DNA of 64,000 nt from Bacteroidota bacterium (lineage in GTDB: Bacteria; Bacteroidota; Bacteroidia; Chitinophagales; Chitinophagaceae), in contig JAEYWX010000029.1 in the NCBI GenBank assembly GCA_023428755.1, forward strand, positions 124,001-188,000, read 5' to 3'. Of the stretch, positions 15,416 to 26,101 are shown piece by piece (the first letter of the stretch is position 1; the number at the start of each line of letters is the position of its first letter). The notes under the pieces were generated by a model that was not told the origin of the DNA, made no database searches, and worked only from the letters and a program-made list of their open reading frames with translations. Both the position numbers and the translations under genes were made by a program.

Positions 15416-16900
15416 ATGGCAAATTACTTTAACACACTTCCGCTCAGAGAACAGCTTGCACAGCTTGGTGTATGTGAATTTATGGACCGTAGTGAGTTTG
15501 CGGATGGTGTGAATGCGTTATTGGGAAAAAAGATCGTCATCGTTGGTTGCGGTGCACAAGGTTTGAACCAGGGATTGAACATGCGTGATTCCGGATTGGA
15601 TATTTCGTACACGTTACGTAAAGAAGCCATCGAAGAAAAACGTGCTTCATGGAAAAATGCAACAGAGAATGGTTTCACTGTTGGCACTTACGAAGAACTG
15701 ATTCCCACTGCTGATCTCGTGTTGAATCTTACTCCCGATAAACAACACACTGCAGTAATTAAAGCCATTATGCCGTTGATGAAACAAGGTTCTACTTTGT
15801 CGTACTCACACGGGTTTAATATTGTGGAAGAAGGTACACAGATCCGTAAAGATATTACGGTGATCATGGTGGCACCAAAATGTCCCGGTACTGAAGTGCG
15901 TGAAGAATACAAACGTGGCTTTGGTGTGCCTACGTTGATCGCTGTGCATCCTGAAAATGATCCTGAAGGAAAAGGATTGATCCAGGCAAAAGCGTATGCA
16001 GCTGCAACCGGTGGTCATCGTGCAGGTGTATTACGTTCATCATTTGTTGCTGAAGTAAAATCGGATCTGATGGGTGAGCAAACTATTTTGTGTGGTGTGT
16101 TGCAAACAGGATCTATTCTTGCGTTCGATAAAATGGTTGCAAAAGGTATTGAGCCTTCTTATGCATCAAAACTCATTCAATATGGTTGGGAAGTGATCAC
16201 TGAAGCGTTGAAGCATGGTGGTGTTACAGCGATGATGGATCGTTTATCGAACCCGGCTAAGATCAAAGCATTTGAACTGTCAACTGAAATCAAGAATATC
16301 TGGCGTCCGTTATTCCAGAAGCACCAGGACGATATCATGAGTGGCGAGTTTTCATCTACCATGATGAAAGACTGGGCGAATGATGACAAGAACTTACTCG
16401 GCTGGCGTGCAGCAACAGGTGAAACAGCATTTGAAAAAACTGCACCAACTGCTGCAAAAATTTCTGAGCAGGAATATTTCGATAATGGTTTGTTGCTTGT
16501 TGCATTCGTTCGTGCAGGTGTTGAACTGGCATTTGAAACAATGGTGGCTTCAGGTATCAAAGCAGAATCTGCTTACTACGAATCATTACACGAAACACCG
16601 TTGATCGCAAATACCATTGCACGTAAGAAGTTATATGAAATGAACCGTGTAATTTCTGATACAGCAGAATACGGTTGCTACCTGTTCGATCATGCAGCAA
16701 AACCAATGCTGACTGAGTTCATGAAAACAATCGATACAGATGTAATTGGTAAAAACTTCAACGATGGTAAAGATGCCGGTGTTGATAATAAAGAACTGAT
16801 TGCTGTAAATGATATTCTTCGTTCGCATCCTGTAGAAAAAGTAGGAGCTGTATTGCGTAAAGCAATGACCGATATGAAGAAGATCAGCACGGAAGCATAA
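15416..16900 (+). CDS. ilvC: Ketol-acid reductoisomerase, class II
   Basis: NADPH-dependent isomeroreductase that converts acetolactate or acetohydroxybutyrate to the dihydroxy acids. At 494 residues it is the long, E. coli-type class II enzyme with a duplicated C-terminal domain. The Rossmann glycine motif is VIVGCGAQGLNQGLNMRDSG; further landmarks are LNLTPDKQH, SHGFNIVEEG, PKCPGTEVREEYKRGFGVP and the metal-binding KSDLMGEQTILCG. The start MANYFNTLPLREQL at 15416 matches the family. It is the last ilv gene; glutamate synthase follows after 218 bases. Confidence 0.97.
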   Translation: MANYFNTLPLREQLAQLGVCEFMDRSEFADGVNALLGKKIVIVGCGAQGLNQGLNMRDSGLDISYTLRKEAIEEKRASWKNATENGFTVGTYEELIPTADLVLNLTPDKQHTAVIKAIMPLMKQGSTLSYSHGFNIVEEGTQIRKDITVIMVAPKCPGTEVREEYKRGFGVPTLIAVHPENDPEGKGLIQAKAYAAATGGHRAGVLRSSFVAEVKSDLMGEQTILCGVLQTGSILAFDKMVAKGIEPSYASKLIQYGWEVITEALKHGGVTAMMDRLSNPAKIKAFELSTEIKNIWRPLFQKHQDDIMSGEFSSTMMKDWANDDKNLLGWRAATGETAFEKTAPTAAKISEQEYFDNGLLLVAFVRAGVELAFETMVASGIKAESAYYESLHETPLIANTIARKKLYEMNRVISDTAEYGCYLFDHAAKPMLTEFMKTIDTDVIGKNFNDGKDAGVDNKELIAVNDILRSHPVEKVGAVLRKAMTDMKKISTEA

Positions 16901-17118
16901 CAGAACGGGATGGTTTGATAACCGATATGGATGTACACCTGATTAACTTTACCAGGCAACAATCTTAGCAGACAGCTTGTGGTTTTTCTGTTAGAAATAT
17001 GACAGAACGTACAACGGGTGTTAGTTGATTTATTTGGTAATTTTAAGCGATTGCTTGCTATTTCAGGAACTGAAATCCTGACTTAAATAATATTTTCTAA
17101 TCAAAACTTGCATGTAGA

Positions 17119-20100
17119 ATGGCAGGCAACCAAGGTTTATACAACCCGGCATTTGAACACGATGCTTGTGGTATCGGCTTCGTAGCTAGTATCAAAGGCT
17201 ACAAATCTCATCAGCACATCAGTGATGCATTAACTGTTCTTGAACGAATGGAACATCGTGGTGCATGTGGTTGTGAAGATAATACCGGCGATGGTGCAGG
17301 TATTATGATCCAGGTGCCACATGAATTCTTCTTTGAAGAATGTTTGAAACTGGGTGTGCATCTTCCTTCGTTTGGAAAGTATGGTGTGGGTGTATTGTTC
17401 TTCCCGAAGGAAATTAAACTTCGTGAAGAATGCAGGGATATTTTCAATCGCACTGCTGAAAAGCTGGGCCTTGAAATTCTTACATACAGAAAAGTACCGG
17501 TGAATCCGGATGGCATTGGTCCCACTGCATTGAGTGTGGAACCGGAAATGGAACATGTGTTTGTAGCATCACCCGACCACATCACCAATCCCGATGAGTT
17601 TGAACGTAAGTTGTTTGTATTGCGCAATCATGCAACGCATCTCATTAACAGTACTGTAAAAAAAGATGCCATTGGTTTTTACATTGCATCACTCTCGTAT
17701 AAAACAGTTGTGTACAAAGGACAATTAACCAGCGGGCAGGTACGTGGTTATTTTCCTGATCTCAACAACAAGCGTGTAGTGAGTGCTTTTGGTTTGGTGC
17801 ACAGTCGTTTTGCAACCAACACGTTTCCATCGTGGAAACTCGCACAGCCGTTCCGTTTTATTGCACACAATGGTGAGATCAATACATTACAGGGAAATCT
17901 CAACTGGTTAAAATCAAGTGAGCATGGTTTTACATCTCCCAACTTCAGCAAAGAAGAAATGGAGATGTTGTTGCCGATTGTAACCAGTGGTCAATCTGAT
18001 TCTGCCTGTTTGGATAACATGATTGAATTGCTGGCAATGACAGGCCGCAGTTTACCACATGTAATGATGATGTTGATTCCCGAAGCATGGGATGGTAATG
18101 ATCATATGGATCCGGTGAAGAAAGCATTTTATGAATACCATGCATCCATTATGGAACCATGGGATGGTCCGGCTTCGATTTCATTTACGGATGGAAAAAT
18201 CATTGGTGCTACGTTAGACAGAAATGGTCTTCGTCCATCACGCTATTGTATTACAACCGATGATCGTGTGGTAATGGCAAGTGAAAGCGGTGTGTTGTGG
18301 ATCGATCCAAAAACAATTGTGAAGCAGGGCCGTTTGCATCCGGGTAAAATGTTTGTGGTAGATATGGAGCAGGGACGTATCATCAGTGATGATGAACTCA
18401 AAGCAACCATCTGCTCACAAAAGCCATATGCTGACTGGCTGAATCAAAATAAAATCCGACTGGAAGAATTACCTGAGCCACGTGTTGCGTTTACACATCT
18501 CAGTGATGAAAGTATTCACAAATATCAAAAGGCATTTGGCTATTCAACAGAAGATATTGATTCCATCATTAAGCCAATGGCCATTGATGGAAAAGAACCA
18601 ATTGGTTCAATGGGTACCGATACTCCGCTGGCAGTGTTGAGCGATCAGCCACAGCATTTGTCTTCTTACTTCAAACAATTGTTTGCACAGGTAACCAATC
18701 CGCCGATCGATCCCATTCGTGAACGCATGGTGATGAGTCTGGCAGCGTTTGTAGGGAACAATGGAAATCTATTGGAAGAAGACCCAATGCATTGCCATAC
18801 TGTTGCGTTGAAACATCCGGTGTTAACCAGTACTGATCTGGAAAAGATCAGGAGTATTGATACGGGTATCTTCCAGGCAAAAACATTGCAAACCTATTTC
18901 CGTGCCGATGGTAAACCCGGTTCATTGAAGGCTGGTCTTGAACGTTTGTGCCGTTATGCAGAAGATGCCGTGCATGATGGATTTGAAGTTTTGATCCTTT
19001 GCGATCGTGCAGTAGATAGTGATCATGCTGCTATTCCATCTTTGTTGGCAACTGCTGCTGTACATCATCATTTGATCCGGAAAGGATTACGTGGACAGGT
19101 AGGTATTGTAGTAGAAGCAGGTGACGTATGGGAAGTGCATCATTTCGCATGCCTTATTGCATTTGGTGCAACTGCTATCAATCCTTATTTAGCGCTTGCT
19201 TCCATCCGTAACATGAAAGTGAATGGTTCGTTAGAAACCGATCTTGAATGGGAAGTATTGCGGAAGAATTATGTGAAAGCAGTATGTGATGGTTTGTTGA
19301 AAGTATTCTCGAAAATGGGTATCTCTACCTTGCAATCATATCAAGGTGCGCAGATATTAGAAATACTTGGTTTGAACCAGGAAGTGGTAGACAAATATTT
19401 CACCGGTGCCACCAGTCGTATACAAGGTATCGGTTTGGAAGAAATTGCAAAAGAGGCATTGGTGAAACATTATTTTGCTTTCAGTAAAAAAGATATTCCG
19501 GTTGATCGTTTGCCGGTTGGTGGTGTGTACCAATGGAAACGCAAAGGCGAATTCCATTTATTCAATCCCACTACCATTCACCTGTTGCAGTATGCAACCA
19601 AGATGAATGATTATGCAACGTTTAAAAAATATTCGAAGCATGTAAACGATCAGAGTGAACGTGCTGCTACGTTGCGCAGTTTATTTGATTTCAAACGCAA
19701 TCGTCCTGCCATTACATTGGATGAAGTAGAACCTGCGGAAAGTATTTACAAGCGCTTTGCAACAGGTGCTATGAGCTTTGGTTCTATTTCGTGGGAAGCG
19801 CATACAACATTGGCGATTGCCATGAACCGCTTAGGTGGTAAAAGCAATACCGGTGAAGGTGGTGAAGATGAGCGTCGTTATGATCTGTTGCCGAACGGTG
19901 ACAGCATGCGTTCTGCCATTAAACAAGTTGCATCTGCACGTTTTGGTGTAACAAGTTTATATCTCACTGAAGCTGATGAATTGCAAATTAAAATGGCGCA
20001 AGGTGCAAAGCCCGGTGAAGGTGGACAATTGCCCGGCCATAAAGTTGATGACTGGATCGGTAAAACACGTCACTCAACACCTGGTGTTGGTTTGATCTCG

Positions 20101-21636
20101 CCGCCGCCGCATCACGATATTTATTCCATTGAAGATCTTGCACAATTAATATTCGATTTGAAGAATGCAAACCGAGCTGCACGTATCAATGTAAAGCTGG
20201 TAAGTAAAGCAGGTGTAGGCACCATTGCTGCAGGTGTTACCAAAGCAAAAGCCGATGTGGTGTTGATTAGCGGGCATGATGGTGGTACAGGTGCATCGCC
20301 GGTATCATCCATCAAACATGCAGGTCTTCCCTGGGAACTTGGTTTAGCAGAAGCACATCAAACACTGGTAAAAAATAAATTACGCAGCCGTGTAGTAGTG
20401 CAAGCTGATGGACAAATGAAAACCGGTCGTGATATTGCCATTGCTGCATTGCTTGGTGCTGAAGAGTGGGGTGTTGCAACAGCAGCGTTGGTTGTTGAAG
20501 GTTGTATCATGATGCGTAAGTGTCATCTCAATACATGTCCGGTTGGTGTTGCCACGCAAGATCCTGAATTACGCAAACGTTTTACTGGTAATGCCGATCA
20601 TGTGGTGAATTTCTTCCGCTTTATGGTGCAGGAGTTACGGGAGATCATGGCAGAGCTTGGTTTCCGCACCGTAAATGAAATGGTGGGACAAGTTGATTGT
20701 TTGCAAATGCGTGAAAACATCAATCATTGGAAGTTCAGCAAACTTGATCTGTCGCCTATTTTATACATAGAACCTGCTTCTGCTGTAACAGGATTGTATT
20801 GTACCGAAGAGCAGGATCATGGTATTGCGGATGTGCTCGACTGGAAACTGTTAGCTGCAGCCAAACCTGCATTGGAAAACCAGGAAAAAGTAACGGCTTC
20901 ATTCGAAATAAAAAATACAGATCGTACAGCAGGTACTATTTTGTCGAATGAGATCACAAAGAAATATCGTGCAGACGGATTGCCTGCTGATACCATTCAT
21001 TTCAAATTCACAGGCACAGCCGGACAAAGCTTTGGTGCATTCAACACCAAAGGAATTACATTGGAACTGGAAGGTGATGCCAACGATTATTTTGGGAAAG
21101 GGTTGAGCGGTGCACGGTTGATCGTTTATCCATCGAAGTACGCCACATACACCCCCGAGGAAAATATCATCATTGGAAACGTTGCGTTTTATGGCGCTAC
21201 CGATGGCGAAGCATTCATTCGTGGTAAAGCTGGTGAACGTTTTGCTGTACGTAATTCAGGTGCACGTGTGGTGGTTGAAAGTGTAGGCGATCATGGTTGT
21301 GAATACATGACCGGTGGAAGGGTCGTGATCCTTGGTGATACAGGCCGCAACTTCGCAGCAGGTATGAGCGGTGGTATTGCATACGTGTATGATGTAAAAG
21401 GAAAATTTGCCGGCAACTGCAACAAAGAAATGGTGGATCTTGATCCCGTAGGTGAAGAAGATATTGCAGAGCTAAAGCAAATGATCAGCAAACATTATGA
21501 GTACACAGGCAGCACCGTTGCCAAATTTGTACTGGACGATTTTGAAAATCAATTGCATCATTTTGTAAAAGTGTTTCCTTCTGATTACAAAAAAGTATTG
21601 CAGAAGAGTGCGCAAACAATTGGCGTAAGTAAATAA
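17119..21636 (+). CDS. gltB: Glutamate synthase large (alpha) subunit
   Basis: Forms glutamate from glutamine and 2-oxoglutarate using reductant from GltD. The 1505 residues show the class II glutamine amidotransferase domain, whose nucleophile is Cys17 in EHDACGIGFVAS (the first 16 residues would be removed as a propeptide), then the central domain, the FMN-binding synthase barrel (EGGEDERRYDLL, GAKPGEGGQLPGHKV, SGHDGGTGASP), the 3Fe-4S motif CHLNTCPVG preceded by Cys in EGCIMMRKC, and the C-terminal beta-helix (GGRVVILGDTGRNFAAGMSG). gltD follows 38 bases later. Together with ilvE they link glutamate supply to branched-chain transamination. Confidence 0.97.
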   Translation: MAGNQGLYNPAFEHDACGIGFVASIKGYKSHQHISDALTVLERMEHRGACGCEDNTGDGAGIMIQVPHEFFFEECLKLGVHLPSFGKYGVGVLFFPKEIKLREECRDIFNRTAEKLGLEILTYRKVPVNPDGIGPTALSVEPEMEHVFVASPDHITNPDEFERKLFVLRNHATHLINSTVKKDAIGFYIASLSYKTVVYKGQLTSGQVRGYFPDLNNKRVVSAFGLVHSRFATNTFPSWKLAQPFRFIAHNGEINTLQGNLNWLKSSEHGFTSPNFSKEEMEMLLPIVTSGQSDSACLDNMIELLAMTGRSLPHVMMMLIPEAWDGNDHMDPVKKAFYEYHASIMEPWDGPASISFTDGKIIGATLDRNGLRPSRYCITTDDRVVMASESGVLWIDPKTIVKQGRLHPGKMFVVDMEQGRIISDDELKATICSQKPYADWLNQNKIRLEELPEPRVAFTHLSDESIHKYQKAFGYSTEDIDSIIKPMAIDGKEPIGSMGTDTPLAVLSDQPQHLSSYFKQLFAQVTNPPIDPIRERMVMSLAAFVGNNGNLLEEDPMHCHTVALKHPVLTSTDLEKIRSIDTGIFQAKTLQTYFRADGKPGSLKAGLERLCRYAEDAVHDGFEVLILCDRAVDSDHAAIPSLLATAAVHHHLIRKGLRGQVGIVVEAGDVWEVHHFACLIAFGATAINPYLALASIRNMKVNGSLETDLEWEVLRKNYVKAVCDGLLKVFSKMGISTLQSYQGAQILEILGLNQEVVDKYFTGATSRIQGIGLEEIAKEALVKHYFAFSKKDIPVDRLPVGGVYQWKRKGEFHLFNPTTIHLLQYATKMNDYATFKKYSKHVNDQSERAATLRSLFDFKRNRPAITLDEVEPAESIYKRFATGAMSFGSISWEAHTTLAIAMNRLGGKSNTGEGGEDERRYDLLPNGDSMRSAIKQVASARFGVTSLYLTEADELQIKMAQGAKPGEGGQLPGHKVDDWIGKTRHSTPGVGLISPPPHHDIYSIEDLAQLIFDLKNANRAARINVKLVSKAGVGTIAAGVTKAKADVVLISGHDGGTGASPVSSIKHAGLPWELGLAEAHQTLVKNKLRSRVVVQADGQMKTGRDIAIAALLGAEEWGVATAALVVEGCIMMRKCHLNTCPVGVATQDPELRKRFTGNADHVVNFFRFMVQELREIMAELGFRTVNEMVGQVDCLQMRENINHWKFSKLDLSPILYIEPASAVTGLYCTEEQDHGIADVLDWKLLAAAKPALENQEKVTASFEIKNTDRTAGTILSNEITKKYRADGLPADTIHFKFTGTAGQSFGAFNTKGITLELEGDANDYFGKGLSGARLIVYPSKYATYTPEENIIIGNVAFYGATDGEAFIRGKAGERFAVRNSGARVVVESVGDHGCEYMTGGRVVILGDTGRNFAAGMSGGIAYVYDVKGKFAGNCNKEMVDLDPVGEEDIAELKQMISKHYEYTGSTVAKFVLDDFENQLHHFVKVFPSDYKKVLQKSAQTIGVSK

Positions 21637-21674
21637 TGATTGTAAAATAAGAAACAGACAATAAATAGTTTCTC

Positions 21675-23183
21675 ATGGGTAAACCAACTGGATTTTTAGA
21701 ATTTACAAGAGAGCTTCCATCCAAAAGAAGTGTGGAAGAACGTGTGGGCGATTACAAAGAATTTGTCAATCGTTATTCTGATGAACAACTCAATCAGCAA
21801 AGCGGCCGGTGTATGGATTGCGGTGTTCCGTTTTGTCATAACGGTTGTCCGTTAGGAAATGTGATCCCCGAATTCAACGATGCAGTATATCGTAAGGAAT
21901 GGAAAGAAGCATATGATATCCTTTCATCCACCAATAACTTCCCAGAGTTTACAGGACGCATCTGTCCGGCTCCTTGCGAAACAGCTTGTGTGTTAGGAAT
22001 CAATCAACCGGCAATTGCTATTGAAGAAATTGAAAAGCATATCATTGAAATTGCTTTTGACAAAGGGTTTGTAAAAGCAAAAAAGATCAACAAGCGTACC
22101 GGTAAAAAAGTAGCGGTAGTAGGAAGCGGTCCTGCGGGATTAGCAGCTGCAACGCAATTAAACTATGCCGGACATACCGTAACTGTTTTTGAAAGAGATG
22201 ATCAGCCGGGCGGTTTGTTGCGTTATGGTATTCCTGATTTTAAATTAGAAAAGTGGGTGATCGACCGTCGGGTAAAACTGATGGAAGAAGAAGGTATTAC
22301 ATTCAAAACAAATGCAAACGTAGGAGTAAATGTAAGCGTGAATGATCTGCTGCGTGAATATCATGCCATTGTGTTGGCAGGTGGTTCAACTGTTCCCAGG
22401 GATCTGAATGTGCCCGGCCGTGAATTGAAAGGTGTGTACTTCGCCATGCAATTTTTAAAGCAGCAAAACAAACGGAATGCAGGCATTGATCCATTGGCGA
22501 ATGCAGCTATTGAAAGTAATATTCTTACCGAACAGGTTTTTGCGACCGATAAAAATGTGGTGGTGATCGGCGGTGGTGATACCGGCAGCGATTGTGTAGG
22601 TACCAGCAACCGGCACAAAGCGAAATCAATTACACAGTTTGAATTGATGCCAATGCCACCGAAAGACCGTACACAATTCATGCCCTGGCCAACCTATCCC
22701 ATGACGTTGAAAACATCTTCTTCACACGAAGAAGGAGCCGATCGTAAATGGGCTGTTGCAACAAAGGAATTTATTGGCGATGAAAACGGAAACCTCAAGG
22801 CATTAAAAATTGTTGACCTCGAGTGGAAGAGCAGTGATGATGGTCGCCCGTCCTCATTTGTAGAACGGGAGGGTAGTGAGCGCATTATTCCCTGCGAACT
22901 GGCTTTGCTGGCAATGGGTTTTGTAAATCCCCAGTATGTTGGGTTGCTGGAGCAGTTGGGTGTGGAATTAGACGAGCGGAGGAATGTAAAAGCCAGTGAA
23001 AAGGAATACAAAACCAATATTAATAAAGTGTTTACTGCCGGTGATATCCGCCGGGGACAATCACTCGTTGTATGGGCCATCAGTGAAGGAAGAGAATGTG
23101 CCCGTAAAGTAGATGAATTCTTAACCGGCTCATCAATTTTGGAAACAAAAGATCAAACCGCTACTTTTTCGTTAATAAATTAG
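21675..23183 (+). CDS. gltD: Glutamate synthase small (beta) subunit
   Basis: A 502-residue NADPH-dependent FAD/Fe-S oxidoreductase that feeds electrons to GltB. The N-terminal cluster cysteines are in GRCMDCGVPFCHNGCPLGN and ICPAPCETACVLG, the FAD site is VVGSGPAGLAAATQL, and the NADPH site is VVIGGGDTGSDCVGTSNR. The C-terminal GDIRRGQSLVVWAISEGR closes the FAD site. Length is typical. It is followed by a strong terminator, so gltBD form a unit. Confidence 0.97.
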   Translation: MGKPTGFLEFTRELPSKRSVEERVGDYKEFVNRYSDEQLNQQSGRCMDCGVPFCHNGCPLGNVIPEFNDAVYRKEWKEAYDILSSTNNFPEFTGRICPAPCETACVLGINQPAIAIEEIEKHIIEIAFDKGFVKAKKINKRTGKKVAVVGSGPAGLAAATQLNYAGHTVTVFERDDQPGGLLRYGIPDFKLEKWVIDRRVKLMEEEGITFKTNANVGVNVSVNDLLREYHAIVLAGGSTVPRDLNVPGRELKGVYFAMQFLKQQNKRNAGIDPLANAAIESNILTEQVFATDKNVVVIGGGDTGSDCVGTSNRHKAKSITQFELMPMPPKDRTQFMPWPTYPMTLKTSSSHEEGADRKWAVATKEFIGDENGNLKALKIVDLEWKSSDDGRPSSFVEREGSERIIPCELALLAMGFVNPQYVGLLEQLGVELDERRNVKASEKEYKTNINKVFTAGDIRRGQSLVVWAISEGRECARKVDEFLTGSSILETKDQTATFSLIN

Positions 23184-23226
23184 ATAGTTTATTGTTGAAC
23201 TTTCATGACGCCCAAACGGCTGAAAC

Positions 23227-23268
23227 AGGTGTAAGTTATTGAAAAATAAAAACTTGCACCTATTTTTT
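23227..23268 (+). terminator. gltBD terminator
   Basis: AGGTGTAAGTT (23227-23237) pairs with AACTTGCACCT (23251-23261) across a 13-base loop with a single G-U pair, followed by T6 at 23263-23268. Confidence 0.85.
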
Positions 23269-23403
23269 ATTGCTTTTCAGTAAATATTATAATTTATAAA
23301 ATGTGATAAAAACTAACCAATGCTCTTATTTTTTAATTGTAGTTTAGTTAAATAATAATTAATTATAGAATTAATTAATATCTAAACCAAAAATCGATCG
23401 ACC

Positions 23404-24807
23404 ATGATTAAAAAAGTAACCCCCCGGCAAATTGCCCCCTTTCTGATTCTGGCGCTTGTTTCCATCGCCGCCATCTTTATTCCTACATCTCCGCTGTTTG
23501 AAGATAAGGAAGGAGTTTATGTTCCGGCAGATATTGCCTGGATCCTTGTTTCAACCGCTTTGGTATTTTTAATGACACCCGGTCTTGCCTTTTTCTATGG
23601 CGGGATGGTGCACCGCAAAAATGTGATCTCTACCATGATTAAAAGTGTGGTAGCGGCTGGCGTTGTTGGTGTACTGTGGGTGGTCGTTGGTTTCAGTCTT
23701 GCCTTTGGCGATTCCATTGGCGGCTTTATCGGTAACCCTTCTACATTCCTGTTCTTTAAAGGTATTACTGATGGCGCTCCCTGGGGTGGTGCTCCTACAA
23801 TTCCAATTGCTTTGTTTGCAGTGTTCCAAATGATGTTCGCAATCATTACCCCCGGTCTTGTGGTGGGTGCTGTAGCTGAACGTATCCGTTTCACTTCTTA
23901 CATTTTGTTTACTGTATTATTCAGCTTACTGGTGTATGCACCACTTGCACACTGGAGCTGGCACCCGGATGGTTTCCTGTTTAAAATGGGAGCACTCGAT
24001 TTTGCCGGTGGTACAGTTGTACATATTTCTGCCGGTTGTGCTGCCTTAGCAGGTGCGCTGGTATTGAAGCGTCGTAAAGTTCACATGGAAAACAGAGAAA
24101 TTCCACCAGCCAACGTACCCTATGTATTGATCGGTACCGGTTTACTCTGGTTTGGTTGGTTTGGTTTCAATGCAGGGTCGGCTGTAAGTGCAGGTCCACT
24201 TGCTGTTTCCGCTTTCGCAACTACAAACACTGCCGCTGCTGCTGCCGGTTTAAGCTGGATGTTCTTTGATGTTGTGCGTGGTAAAAAACCTTCAGTGCTT
24301 GGTTTCTGTATCGGTGCTGTAGTTGGCTTGGTGGCCATTACACCTGCTGCTGGTTTTGTAGCTATTCCACAAAGTATCTTTATTGGTGTGGTTGCAGCCA
24401 TCATTTCAAATATCGCTGTGTACTACAAACAAAAATCAAGACTCGATGATACATTGGATGTATTCCCTTGCCACGGTATTGGTGGTATGGTAGGGATGCT
24501 GCTAACCGGTGTATTTGCAACTACTGCAATTAACAGTGCCGGACAAGATGGTCTTTTCTACGGAAATGCTTCCTTCTTCTTAACACAGTTGAAAGCGATG
24601 GGTGTTGCAGTTGCATACAGCTTTACACTTTCTTACTTAATCTTCAAATTCATCAACTTCATTCTTCCATTACGTGTAACTGAAGAAGAAGAAGAATTGG
24701 GTCTGGATGCTACACAGCACAACGAAAAGTATCTGCAAGGTACATTGCTGGTATCTAAGAACGGACAAATGAAAGAAGAAGAAGAAGCTGAAGCAATCTC
24801 TGAATAA
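23404..24807 (+). CDS. amt: Ammonium transporter
   Basis: A 467-residue inner-membrane Amt/MEP/Rh channel with an additional N-terminal hydrophobic segment and about eleven transmembrane helices after it. Visible landmarks are FYGGMVHRKN, the twin-histidine positions in GGTVVHISAGCAALAGA and FPCHGIGGMVGMLLTG, and GLLWFGWFGFNAGSA in mid-protein. The cytosolic tail is very acidic (EEEEELG, KEEEEAEAISE). No glnK/P-II gene lies next to it. It follows the gltBD terminator with an AT-rich leader of 135 bases and precedes a porin, consistent with nitrogen uptake and assimilation. Confidence 0.96.
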   Translation: MIKKVTPRQIAPFLILALVSIAAIFIPTSPLFEDKEGVYVPADIAWILVSTALVFLMTPGLAFFYGGMVHRKNVISTMIKSVVAAGVVGVLWVVVGFSLAFGDSIGGFIGNPSTFLFFKGITDGAPWGGAPTIPIALFAVFQMMFAIITPGLVVGAVAERIRFTSYILFTVLFSLLVYAPLAHWSWHPDGFLFKMGALDFAGGTVVHISAGCAALAGALVLKRRKVHMENREIPPANVPYVLIGTGLLWFGWFGFNAGSAVSAGPLAVSAFATTNTAAAAAGLSWMFFDVVRGKKPSVLGFCIGAVVGLVAITPAAGFVAIPQSIFIGVVAAIISNIAVYYKQKSRLDDTLDVFPCHGIGGMVGMLLTGVFATTAINSAGQDGLFYGNASFFLTQLKAMGVAVAYSFTLSYLIFKFINFILPLRVTEEEEELGLDATQHNEKYLQGTLLVSKNGQMKEEEEAEAISE

Positions 24808-24843
24808 GAGAAAAATATAATCTCACTTCCTTAAAACAAAAAA

Positions 24844-24889
24844 GGTACAGCATTATGATGTGCTGTTGACGCAACACATCTGCTGTACC
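24844..24889 (+). promoter_or_regulatory. Nested hairpin between amt and the porin gene
   Basis: GGTACAGCA (24844-24852) pairs perfectly with TGCTGTACC (24881-24889), and inside it GATGTG pairs with CACATC. The following sequence CTTATTAACA is not a T-tract, so it is a poor intrinsic terminator. It may instead be an mRNA processing or stability structure that separates expression of the two genes. Confidence 0.6.
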
Positions 24890-24915
24890 CTTATTAACAC
24901 TTAAAATCTATTACA

Positions 24916-26028
24916 ATGTTACGAAAATTATTCGCAACAGGTTCGCTCCTGACTGTTACTCTTATGTCATCTTTTGCGCAACAAAACACTGCTCTCGAAG
25001 TTGTTACGCCTCCTGTTGATTCCACGGCTGCAGTTGCAGAGGAACCTGAAAAAAAGCCAGCCCTTACCATCAGCGGTTCTGCTGATGTGTATTACAGATA
25101 CGATTTCAGAAAGCAATTGGGCAATAACTACACCAGCTTTACCGGTACACAAAATGCATTTTCGTTAGGTATGGCTTCTGTAAAATTTGAACATGCAGGC
25201 GATAAAGTAAGTGCTGTGGCTGATCTTGGTTTTGGACAGCGTGCTGCTGAATTTGCATACAATGATGCAGGTATTCTTGCTGCCATCAAACAATTGTATG
25301 TAAGTTATTCTCCAACAGAAAACCTGAAGTTCACAGCCGGTTCATGGGCCACACATGTGGGTTATGAATTGCTGGATCCGCAATTGAACCGTAACTACAG
25401 CATGAGCTATATGTTCACTAACGGACCGTTCTCTCATACTGGTATCAAAGCCGATTTCTCGGTTGGTAAAAGTAATTTCATGGTAGGTATTGCCAATCCT
25501 ACTGATTATCGTCTTGTTCCCGAAGATCAAATCAAAAAGAAATTCTTTTTGGCGCAGTACAGCATTGCTCCAACAGACGGCATCAGCTTTTACCTGAATT
25601 ATGCAGGCGGAAAAAATCCTGATACCTCAGTTGTAAATCAATTTGACTTTGTAGGAACATTTGCATTGGGCAGTAAATTCAGCCTGGGTGTAAATGCAAC
25701 GATGAATAACAGCAAAGCCTGGGATGGTTCAAAGAATGCAGATGCATTAACCTGGTGGGGTGCTGCCAGCTATATCAGCTTTGATCCTACTGAAGTGTTT
25801 GGTTTAACACTCCGCAGCGAATTGTTCGATGATAAAGATGGTGTAAAAGGATTTGGTACATCCATCTTTGCCAATACACTTTCTGCAAACTTCAGAGTAG
25901 GTGGTTTCACTTTTATTCCTGAATTGCGTTTAGAAAGTGCAGGCTCATCTATTTACGCAGATAAAAACGGTGTTTATAACGAAAAAACCGCTGCCAGCTT
26001 TATTGTAGCTGCCGTGTATAAATTCTAA
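24916..26028 (+). CDS. Outer-membrane porin, BBP2-like
   Basis: A 370-residue secreted protein with a signal peptide (residues 1-21, ending SSFA-QQ), a Pro/Glu-rich linker (EEPEKKPALTI) and then alternating amphipathic strands typical of a beta-barrel, ending in an aromatic residue (VYKF). The opening strand SGSADVYYRYDF and segments such as FTAGSWATHVGYELLDP and YSMSYMFTNGPFSHTGIKA fit the putative porin-2 (OmpL-like) group as I know it. Position next to amt suggests outer-membrane passage for nitrogen compounds, by inference only. Confidence 0.8.
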   Translation: MLRKLFATGSLLTVTLMSSFAQQNTALEVVTPPVDSTAAVAEEPEKKPALTISGSADVYYRYDFRKQLGNNYTSFTGTQNAFSLGMASVKFEHAGDKVSAVADLGFGQRAAEFAYNDAGILAAIKQLYVSYSPTENLKFTAGSWATHVGYELLDPQLNRNYSMSYMFTNGPFSHTGIKADFSVGKSNFMVGIANPTDYRLVPEDQIKKKFFLAQYSIAPTDGISFYLNYAGGKNPDTSVVNQFDFVGTFALGSKFSLGVNATMNNSKAWDGSKNADALTWWGAASYISFDPTEVFGLTLRSELFDDKDGVKGFGTSIFANTLSANFRVGGFTFIPELRLESAGSSIYADKNGVYNEKTAASFIVAAVYKF

Positions 26029-26101
26029 CTTGAACACAGGCCATTCAGTTTCCTTTTTTATATATGGCAGGCCTGCTCTTTCTATAGCAGGCAATCGATT
26101 A

